Source of the DNA: CBDHFQ01 sp965262565
GTDB taxonomy: Bacteria > Bacteroidota > Bacteroidia > J057
Direction of reading: 5' to 3'
Length of the DNA stretch: 64,000 bases
NCBI GenBank assembly: GCA_965262565.1
Contig: CBDHFQ010000020.1
Coordinates: 248,001 to 312,000 of the forward strand
The notes under the pieces are model-generated. The model was not told the DNA's origin. It ran no database searches and saw nothing but the letters and a program-made list of their open reading frames with translations. A program made the translations under genes and the position numbers. Shown one piece after another: positions 36,954-47,600 of this stretch (its first letter is position 1; the number at the start of each line of letters is the position of its first letter).

Positions 36954-38627
36954 TTACTTACCTAAAATAAAAATGTCGACTCTTCTATTTTTTTCTCTAT
37001 CTGCTTCTACAATTTGCTCTTTTGTAATTGGGTTTTCTGCCCCATAAGGAATGGGTAATACGATGCTATCATCCATTCCATTAGAATAGAGGTAATTTTT
37101 AACTGCTACAGCTCTTCTATTCGATAGAACTAAATTATATACAGATTCACCTTCGATACTGGCATTTCCCGCTATATAAATGGTAACCAGATTTTCTTTT
37201 CTTCGAATCATCTGTTGAATATTTCTGAGTTCTGCTTTAGCTACATCTGATAGATCTGAAGAGTTTTTCTGAAAAAATACAGACCCGACTTTTTCAAAAG
37301 TTAATTTTTCAAAATTATTCTCCAACCCACTTCTCAGCTCATTCTTTTGATTCTCAGGAATCGTGGATTTGTTAATGTCAAGCAACGCCTGCCGCTTCAT
37401 CATATCCTGTAATTCAAGTAGCTGCTGCATTTCCTGCAATTTCTGTAGTTCTTGAAGCTTTCTCAGCTTATCTAATTGGTCTAGTTGTTCCAGTAATTCA
37501 AGATCTTCCTGGGAAATCTCAGTCTCCTCGAGGGCTGATGATTCGGTCTGTTCTGAAGGAGTGTTGAGATCAGTTACTGAGGCTTCAGATAGATCGGTAA
37601 TAGAGTCATTTAACCCAATTTGATTATTCTCCATGTTCAGAATCTTCTGCTCCAATTCCTTCACTCTCTTTCGGGTTTTTCCAAACTTAAATCCAAGAGA
37701 AAATTCGTGGGTATTTCCTAGACTAACTCTATCATCATTTCTGGTCAAAAATTCAAAATTATAGGAGGCAAAAATGAGATTCGAGATTCTGAACCCAGCT
37801 GAGACATTGGCACTGGATGTAAAGAATTCCTGACCTCCTGAGCGATAACCTGCGCCGAGTATAAACTGATTATACCAGGAGAATAACATATTGACATCAT
37901 ATTGAACAGGAGTATTTCTCGCACCTCGAATAAGTAATACAGGTTCTAAAGATAGTTCGGGACTATTATTTTCATCCTCTAAAAAATTTCTTTTTAAAGG
38001 AATGCGATATCTAACAGCTCCTAAATAATGGCTAACCAATTCAAAAGTTGAGGTACGACCATTATTACTAAGAAATCTAATATTACTATTGGATAACTGT
38101 GGAACAGAAATGTCTATGCCCAGATTTTTAAACCTGTAGTGCATACCAAAACCTACATCAAAAGTGGTACTACTTGCACTTTGAGAGATGAGTGCAGGAT
38201 CGTTTTGATCGGCAATCGTTGCATCGTCAAAGTTAATCCGTTGGTTTAAAAATCCTCCTGCTACGCCGAAAGATACTTTCTGATCATCAGCTATGGGAAT
38301 ATGATAAGCATAGGTAAAACTCCCTCCCAGACGCTCAATAATATGCGTTTGATCCTGGAAAAACGTAATTCCCAGGCCAGTCTTTTCTTCGAAAGGTAAA
38401 GGCATTTCAAAGGTGACAATTCTCGTGTCAGGTGCGTTAGGTATATCGGCCCATTGTTTTCTTTGGCCAATAAACAAGCTCCCAAATTCCTCACTTCCTG
38501 CTCTGGCAGGATTGTAGACGAATGGATTAAAAAGGTACTGATTGAACACAGGTAACTGCTGTGCATAGATGTCAGTAATACTTGTAATTAGAATAATACT
38601 GATGAATAATGGATATATATTTTTCAT
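36954..38627 (-). CDS. PorP/SprF-family outer membrane protein fused to an OmpA domain
   Basis: 557 residues. The signal peptide (1-~22) is followed by the PorP/SprF barrel: QLPVFNQYLFNPFVYNPARAGS is the family signature, then ~300 residues of alternating beta strands ending near 320. The linker (~325-430) is a Leu/Gln-rich coiled coil (LDQLDKLRKLQELQK). The last ~120 residues form an OmpA-like domain with TIYIAGNASIEGE and NRRAVAVKNYL, ending in NRRVDIFIL, which binds peptidoglycan. PorP/SprF proteins help T9SS secretion or anchor of a specific substrate. The adjacent giant adhesin, 46 bases upstream, carries a type B T9SS domain and is the likely partner. Confidence 0.92.
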   Translation of the reverse strand: MKNIYPLFISIILITSITDIYAQQLPVFNQYLFNPFVYNPARAGSEEFGSLFIGQRKQWADIPNAPDTRIVTFEMPLPFEEKTGLGITFFQDQTHIIERLGGSFTYAYHIPIADDQKVSFGVAGGFLNQRINFDDATIADQNDPALISQSASSTTFDVGFGMHYRFKNLGIDISVPQLSNSNIRFLSNNGRTSTFELVSHYLGAVRYRIPLKRNFLEDENNSPELSLEPVLLIRGARNTPVQYDVNMLFSWYNQFILGAGYRSGGQEFFTSSANVSAGFRISNLIFASYNFEFLTRNDDRVSLGNTHEFSLGFKFGKTRKRVKELEQKILNMENNQIGLNDSITDLSEASVTDLNTPSEQTESSALEETEISQEDLELLEQLDQLDKLRKLQELQKLQEMQQLLELQDMMKRQALLDINKSTIPENQKNELRSGLENNFEKLTFEKVGSVFFQKNSSDLSDVAKAELRNIQQMIRRKENLVTIYIAGNASIEGESVYNLVLSNRRAVAVKNYLYSNGMDDSIVLPIPYGAENPITKEQIVEADREKNRRVDIFILGK

Positions 38628-38672
38628 GACGATTTCTATACTTTGTGATAAATATTAATTGTAGTCGATGGA

Positions 38673-41600
38673 TTATCTGATGATGGTAATTGCTCCTTTA
38701 AATTCCTGATCTTCCGATCTAATGACATACCAATATGTACCCTCAGGTAAATCTCTACCTCTATAGGTTCCATCCCAATCATTCTGATAGTTGGTGGTTC
38801 GAAATACTTCGACACCTCCTCGATTGAATACTACAATTGTATGCGCTATCAAATTATCGATGAATTCAATCATCCATGTATCGTTTACGCCATCTCCATT
38901 CGGAGTAAAGAGATCCATTATTCCCAGGTCTTCTGTAGAAGGTTCTACGATTAATCTTACACTATCCTGACCTTCGCAGCCATTGAAATCCAGGCCAGTT
39001 ACTATATAAGTGTATTCACCGACTGGAGGAGAAGCAACAGGATCAGGTATGCCAGGATTATTGAGAAAATCCGGTGGAAACCAATTATACACGCTAGCTC
39101 CCGTAGCAGAAAGTTGAGCATCTTCTCCCTGGATAATTATTTGATCTTCTCCAGCTTCGACTACAGGTCCAGGCGTAACTTCCACACTTACTGTATTCTG
39201 TGAACCAGACAAACAGCCTGCACTTCCATCGACTAACACCTCATAGTCTCCAGCCTGACCAGTTCCTACTCTAGGAATTACCGGATTTTGTTCCGAGGAA
39301 GAAAATCCATCCGGCCCTGACCAGGTAAACGCCAATGTACTACTGAAAGGTTGAACATTGACACTTAATTGTATCGCATCTCCTTCACAAACCGGGCTAT
39401 TGCTACTGGCGATAACTACCAAACCTGAACCTGAATCTATGAAAACTTCAGTTTCAGCAGTAGTACTACAGCCCGTCGTAGAGTCGGTAACTGTTAACAG
39501 ATAGGTTCCCTGGTGAGATGCCTGTAAAGCTTCAGGAATAAGTGGGTTAGGATCACTTGAGGTGAACCCATTAGGTCCTGTCCAGGAATAACTCACATTT
39601 GGGATAACCGGCGCACTAAGTATAAGCGAATCTCCTTGACATACCGGACTATTACTGGTAACACCAGCGAGAACCGGAGCTGGAACGACTTCTACATTAA
39701 TACTTCCCGGAGATGTAGTAGGACAGCTATTCACTGAAATTGTCAGCTCATAAGTGCCAGCATTGATGAAAGAAATACTTTCGATGACCGGATTCTGATT
39801 ATTGGAACTAAAACCATTAGGGCCTGACCAATTATAGACTGCTCCTTCCACCGTAGCAGCAGATAAAAGTAAATCATCTCCCTGACAAACGGGAGAATTA
39901 CTGCTTAACTCTGGTACTGAGGAAAGCCCAATTACCTGAACTTCTATAAAAGCACTTGGAGATGGACATCCATTCGCTGAAACACTTAAACTGAATATGC
40001 CGCTATTATCTTCATTTGCTTCAGTAAATTCTAATATGGGGGTAGGAGTAATTACGGTATCTCCACTAGGCGTTATCCATCTATAGGAACTCACATTAGC
40101 AATTTCACTTGCGGTAAGGCGTAATGTCTCTCCCGCACATATAGGGGAATTACTTGTGATAGAAGGTGTTTGAGGAACAGGAGATATATCTACGACAATA
40201 CTCGTTTCACCCGAAACACACCCGTTTACCGATTCGGTAATTACTAAGGTGTAAGTCCCTTGATGATCACTTTCAGAAACATTGGTAATGATAGGTGATT
40301 GCTCACCAGAGGTAAACCCGTTAGGCCCTATCCAACTATATCCAAATCCCTGCTCCAGTGCTGGTCCGATGAGTTGAAGTGTATCCCCTTCACATAGAGG
40401 GCTATTGCTTGAGATAATAGGAGCATCTGGGATGGGAATAACTGTAACCACTACTTCTTCCCGATCACTCTCACATCCATCGATTTCCTGTGATACGAAA
40501 AAAGAGGTCGTTGAATCCAATACTGGAGTAAGGTAAGAAAGACCTCTATTAAGTAAATTTCCACCTACAGGCGCATCGTACCAATTAAATATTCCCGTTC
40601 CAGGGGCTGTTATTCTCACACTTTCTCCTCCACAGATGGTAAGATCATCGATAGAAGGCTCTGCAGGTTTAGGAGGTACTACTACTTCCACAGCTGTTCG
40701 AGGACTGATACAGCCAGCTATATTTACCTCTTCTATGTAAAAAGTATATGTTCCTGGAGCAAATGGGCCTACCGTAAAGGTGGCACTGGTAGCCGGTCCG
40801 AGACTATCAATTTGTAGAGCAATGCCTCCGGTAGAGGTATCATACCATCTTAAGACAGAACCCGCATTCCCACTTCCTGAACCTATAATTTCTCCTTCCT
40901 CAGTCTCACATACAATAATCTCAGTGGCTGATGGTGCTTCTGGAGCAGTAAGAACGGAGACTTCAACTGGAACCAGAGCACTTAGACATCCTGTTTCCAA
41001 TGTCAATTGTTGGACCCAATAGGTAGTAGTTTGATTTAATTCAGGGGTAGTAAAACTAGGACCCGTAGCTAGAAGATTGCTTCCATCAGGATCTGCATAC
41101 CAATTTAAGACTGCCCCTTCTATTCCTAATGCAACTAAGGTAGCGGTTTCTCCTTCGCATATACTATCTGTCCCTACTATTGGAAGGGGAGGTAGTGAAT
41201 CAACAGTAACTGTTACTAAGGTAGTGGGGCTTTCACAACCATCCAATACTTCCCTCACTAGATAAGAGGTAGTAGTAGAAAGAATTCCAGTAGTAAAACT
41301 GGCACCAGTGAATAGCAATTCGGTACCATCTTCATCGAACCATCTGAATTCTCCCGAAGTATTGCTTCCGCTAGTGGCAGATAGCGTAACAGAAGTTTCA
41401 GCACAAATAATCGCTCCCTGTGCATTCGGAGCTGAAGGAGTCTCTAAAATAGTCACTGTAACTGGCGTTCTGGAGCTTACACAGCTTCCGTTACTTTCTT
41501 CTACATAAAATACCTGAATTCCTGGAGGAAAGGGACCTACATTTAAAGTAGCATTAGCTGGAGGCATAGGACTAATTTGTATAGGAACACCTCCTTCAGC

Positions 41601-44600
41601 TTGGTTGTACCATATTAAGCTTCCTGTTCCGGAACCTGACGCCAGAATTTCCCCGGTTTCATTAGAACAAATAGAAATGTTCGATGAGGAAGGGGGAGTA
41701 GGTAGACTCAGTACTACTACATCTACAGGAGTTAACTCACTCACACAGCCACTACCGGGAATTTGAGCCTCGACCCAAAAAGTAGTACTTTGTGTCAGTA
41801 ATTCTGTTGCCAGGATCGGTCCTGAAAGCAGCAAATTAGAGCCTGAAGGATCTGAATACCAATTCACCACAATCCCTTCATCTACAATAGCTTCAAGGGT
41901 CGCTGATTCTCCAACACAAATAGTATCTGGCGTAACCACAATGGGCTCAGGGCTGGGAGTAACAGTAACAGTTACTGTCTCAGCCGGTCCTTCACAACCA
42001 TCTAATACCTCTCTGACAGTGAATACAGTAGTACTATCCAGTATCGGGGTGGTATAAGAATTCCCCGTAAATAAATTATTTTCATTTACATCGAACCAGG
42101 TAAAGACACCCTCAGTATCTCCTCCGGAACTTGCTGACAAAGTCGTATTAGTTCCCTCACATATCGTTGCATCGTCTACCAGTGGAATGGCAGGTGTTTC
42201 TTTAACAGTTACTGTTACCGGAGTTCTTTCGCTAACACAACCAGAGAGAGATTGTTCTTCTACATAAAATAAGACAGTTCCTTCAAAATTAAATGGACCT
42301 ATATCGAAAGTCGCAATAGTTGGAGGCATAGTATCTGTTTCCAGTGGAGTCCCCCCTTCCTGCTGATCGTACCAAAGAATACTTCCCTGACCTGAACCAG
42401 CTGCAGTTAACTGAGCCAGCTCTCCCTGACAAATGATCAGGTCCGATACCTCTGGCGCTTCCGGAATAGGAATGACAGTTACTTGAACGGGAATGATTTC
42501 ACTTTCACAATTTGTATCGGGATCCCTTTCTCGCACATAGAAGGTAGTACTCTGGGTTAAGATCTCTGTCTGAAATACTTCTCCCGTGAATATAGCCTCC
42601 GACCCGCTGGCATCGACAAACCAATCCAACAAATTTCCCACTGAACTTGGTATTCCATTCAGTGTGGCAGGCTCACCCTCACATATAGTAGCGGGAGTTA
42701 CTAAAGGTGCTGAAGGAACAGGACTTACACTGACAATAGCTGTAGTTGTATCACTTTCACATCCATTATTTACTTCAGTAACCAGAAAAGTGGTCGTTTG
42801 AAAGAGAGGAGGTGTTGTATAAAATGCTCCGGAAAAAAGTAATTCCTCTCCTGTGGCATCATACCAATTAAAGGTTCCACGCTCATCAGAATTACTATTG
42901 GCGGTTAGGGTAGTACTCGTTCCTTCACATATGGCTATAGGAACCAGGATACTTGGAGCATCCGGTACTTCCAGGACAGTCACAGTCACAGCAGTACGAT
43001 CACTGCTACAACTTCCATCAGATTCCGCAACAAAAAAGGTGGTTGTTCCAATAGGTAAATCACTGACCGTTAAACTGGCATTCGAAGGAGGCATGGGATC
43101 AGTTTGAATCGGGTCAGCATCCAGATCATCCGTATCAAACCAAAGGAGCGTTCCATTTCCGGATCCAGCTGCAACAATCTGTCCCGACTCGTTGGCACAA
43201 ATCTCAACATCCTCAGCAGAAGGGACGGGAGGAGTAGTGAGTACGGTAATAGTAATAGGGACAATCTCACTGACACAACCCGTTTCAGCAAATTGCTCCT
43301 GAACATAAAAAGTTGTGGTTTGAGTGAGAGGGTCGGTGGTATATTGAGGTCCGGAGGCGAGAAGGTTACTTCCATTGGGATCATCGAACCAGCTGAAAAT
43401 GCCTCCAGATCCTTGAGCGTCTAAGGTAGCTGATTCTCCTTCGCAAATGCTATCAGGAACGACTACTGGAGGTGCTGGTAAAGGATTCACATCAATGAAT
43501 ACGGCAGTACCTTCACTTTCACATTCACCAACCACTTCGGTAACCTGAAAAGTAGTCCCAACGAAAAGTGGGGGGGTAGTAAAAGTGGTTCCGGTAAATA
43601 AGAGATCCGTTCCAGTTTCATCGTAGAAGTTAAAAACTCCCTCCGTATTTCCACTACTGGAAGCTACAATTTGAGCTGTTTCCCCTTCACACACTGCCGT
43701 TGGAGCTTGAGTAAAAGGAGCATCCGGTACTTCCAGGACAGTCACAGTCACAGCAGTACGATCACTGGTACAACTTCCATCAGATTCCGCAACAAAAAAG
43801 GTGGTTGTTCCAATGGGTAAATCACTGACCGTTAAACTGGCATTCGAAGGAGGCATGGGATCAGTTTGAATCGGGTCAGCATCCAGATCATCCGTATCAA
43901 ACCAAAGGAGCGTTCCATTCCCGGATCCAGCTGCAACAATCTGTCCCGACTCGTTGGCACAAATCTCAACATCCTCAGCAGAAGGGACGGGAGGAGTAGT
44001 GAGTACGGTAATAGTAATAGGGACAATCTCACTGACACAACCCGTTTCAGCAAATTGCTCCTGAACATAAAAAGTTGTGGTTTGAGTGAGAGGGTCGGTG
44101 GTATATTGAGGTCCGGAGGCGAGAAGGTTACTTCCATTGGGATCATCGAACCAGCTGAAAATGCCTCCAGATCCTTGAGCGTCTAAGGTAGCTGATTCTC
44201 CTTCGCAAATGCTATCAGGAACGACTACTGGAGGTGCTGGTAAAGGATTCACATCAATGAATACGGCAGTACCTTCACTTTCACATTCACCAACCACTTC
44301 GGTAACCTGAAAAGTGGTCCCAACGAAAAGTGGGGGGGTAGTAAAAGTGGTTCCGGTAAATAAGAGATCCGTTCCAGTTTCATCGTAGAAGTTAAAAACT
44401 CCCTCCGTATTTCCACTACTGGAAGCTACAATCTGAGCTGTTTCCCCTTCACACACTGCCGTTGGAGCTTGAGTAAAAGGAGCATCCGGTACTTCCAGGA
44501 CAGTCACAGTCACAGCAGTACGATCACTGGTACAACTTCCATCAGATTCCGCAACAAAAAAGGTGGTTGTTCCAATAGGTAAATCACTGACCGTTAAACT

Positions 44601-47600
44601 GGCATTCGAAGGAGGCATGGGATCAGTTTGAATTGGATCAGCATCCAGATCATCCGTATCAAACCAAAGGAGCGTTCCATTTCCGGATCCAGCTGCAACA
44701 ATCTGTCCCGACTCGTTGGCACAAATCTCAACATCTTCAGCAGAAGGGACGGGAGGAGTAGTGAGTACGGTAATAGTAATAGGGACAATCTCACTGACAC
44801 AACCCGTTTCAGCAAATTGCTCCTGAACATAAAAAGTTGTGGTTTGAGTGAGAGGGTCGGTGGTATATTGAGGTCCGGAGGCGAGAAGGTTACTTCCATT
44901 GGGATCATTGAACCAGCTGAAAATGCCTCCAGATCCTTGAGCGTCTAAGGTAGCTGATTCTCCTTCGCAAATGCTATCAGGAACAACTACTGGAGGTGTA
45001 GGAAGAGGATTAACATTAACTACTGCTGTAGCTGTATCACTTTCACAATCTCCGTTATTTACTTCAGTAATTAGAAAAGTGGTCGTTTGAAAGAGCGGAG
45101 GTGTTGTATAAACAACTCCCGTAAATAGTAATTCTTCTCCTGTGGCATCATACCAATTAAAAGTACCATTTTCGTTGGAATTACTCGTAGCCGTAAGTGT
45201 GGCTGTTTCCCCATCACAAATAGCGACAGGTACTGAAACTGTAGGAACATCCGGTACTTCCAGGACAGTCACAGTCACAGCAGTACGATCACTGGTACAA
45301 CTTCCATCAGATTCCGCAACAAAAAAGGTGGTTGTTCCAATGGGTAAATCACTGACCGTTAAACTGGCATTCGAAGGAGGCATGGGATCAGTTTGAATCG
45401 GGTCAGCATCCAGATCATCCGTATCAAACCAAAGGAGCGTTCCATTCCCGGATCCAGCTGCAACAATCTGTCCCGACTCGTTGGCACAAATCTCAACATC
45501 CTCAGCAGAAGGGACGGGAGGAGTAGTGAGTACGGTAATAGTAATAGGGACAATCTCACTGACACAACCCGTTTCAGCAAATTGCTCCTGAACATAAAAA
45601 GTTGTGGTTTGAGTGAGAGGGTCGGTGGTATATTGAGGTCCGGAGGCGAGAAGGTTACTTCCATTGGGATCATCGAACCAGCTGAAAATGCCTCCAGATC
45701 CTTGAGCGTCTAAGGTAGCTGATTCTCCTTCGCAAATGCTATCAGGAACGACTACTGGAGGTGCTGGTAAAGGATTCACATCAATGAATACGGCAGTACC
45801 TTCACTTTCACATTCACCAACCACTTCGGTAACCTGAAAAGTAGTCCCAACGAAAAGTGGGGGGGTAGTAAAAGTGGTTCCGGTAAATAAGAGATCCGTT
45901 CCAGTTTCATCGTAGAAGTTAAAAACTCCCTCCGTATTTCCACTACTAAAGGCAGATATTTCCGCTGTCTCTCCTTCACACACAAGGGTGGGAGTTTGCG
46001 TGAGTGGAGCTGCCGGAGCTTGAATAACTGTTACCGTTACTGGCACTCGTTCACTGGAACATGTACCATTATCTTCCTCTACGAAGAAAGTATTTGCTCC
46101 TAAGGGTAGAGCAGCACCATTGACAGGAAAAGTTACGGAGGCTGGGGGAATTTCATCTATTTGAAGAGGATCGACATCATTTACATTAGCATACCAATTA
46201 ATTGTTCCTATACCTGATCCAATAGCTGTAATTTGTGCAGTTTCATTGGTACATATAGTGATGTCTGTAACAGCTGGAGCGGGAGGTACAGGAATAACGG
46301 TCACATTTACAGGAATAAGAGCACTAGTACAACCTGTTCCTAAAATCGTTTCCGAAACATAAAAAGTGGTATTTTGAGTTAAAGAAGGAGTAATATAATT
46401 CGGACCTGTCTCAACAAGATTTAAACCGTTAGCATCTTCAAACCAACTAAAAATACCTCCTGATCCAGTTACTGTTAGTTCCACCGAATCTCCAGAACAA
46501 ACCTGAAATTCTTGTGCTTGAGGATCGGAAGGTAATGGGTTTACTGTTACTATTACCTCTGTAAATGCACTTTCGCACACTTCATTTATCTCTGTGGCGA
46601 AATAGGAAGTCGTTGTGCCTGGCGAAACTTCTAAAGAGGTTCCACTACCAAGAAATACAGTTAGTGCCTGGTCAGCATACCAATTGATGCTGGAGTTGGG
46701 ATTTCCACTTCCGCTCGCTGTCAATGTAGCAATATCTCCTTCACAGATAAATACATCAGGTGCTGTAGGTGCATTGGGCGCTTCTGAAACCTGAATGGTA
46801 ACGGGTACTCTGTTACTGGCACAATTTGTGAGAACATTAAATTCTTCTACATAAAAAGTGAATTCTCCCGCACCTAATTGGCCTAAATCAAATGTAGCTT
46901 CTGAAGGAGGCATTGGAGCTGAAACAATAGGAGATTCATCTGTTATGTTTTCGTATACGTTTAATTGCGAGTTTTCCGCTCCAGATCCTGAAACTGTCAG
47001 TATGGCACTTTCATTATTACAAATATTGAGGTCTGTAGCATTTGGATCACCTGGTACAGGGATGACTTCAACATTTACGGCTACCACTTCGCTAATGCAT
47101 CGAGAAGCCTCGGCAAATTGCTGGACGTAAAATGTTGAATTTTGAGTAAGTATAGGTGTTTCGAAGGTGGCTCCTGTGAAAAGTAAATTATTTGCATCAG
47201 GATCACTATACCAATTTATTGTTTCAGAACCGATAGCAACTAAGATGGCCGATTCTCCAAAGCAGATAGTAGTATCTGCAACAACAGCTACTGGAGGATT
47301 TTCCAGGATAGTAATTGTCACTTGATCACGTGTGGGACTAGTACACTCGTTTAATCTCTCTTCGACATAAAAGTCTATAGTTCCTGGAGATTCAAGTAAG
47401 TTTGGGGAAGGCGTAAAGTTCTGACCTATGTTTAATAATTCTCCTCCTATGGGCGCATCGTACCAGTAAAACTCTCCAGTAGTGGTTCCTGCTCCACCAT
47501 GTTCTGCAGTTAGCGTAATAGGTGTTCCCGCACATATTTCTGCATCTTGACCAATGGGTTCTGGTACTTCTGGTTCCACTATAGCTCTAATGGCGGTTCT

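Noticed and set aside
43070..45713. Repeated antisense open frames (about 104-106 codons) on both strands opposite the adhesin
   Set aside because: They recur because the adhesin DNA repeats. Their spacing equals the repeat period, and they lie wholly within a well-supported coding frame on the minus strand.
42958..45945. CRISPR-like array
   Set aside because: The repeats are 762 bp and coding; there are no short unique spacers and no cas genes.
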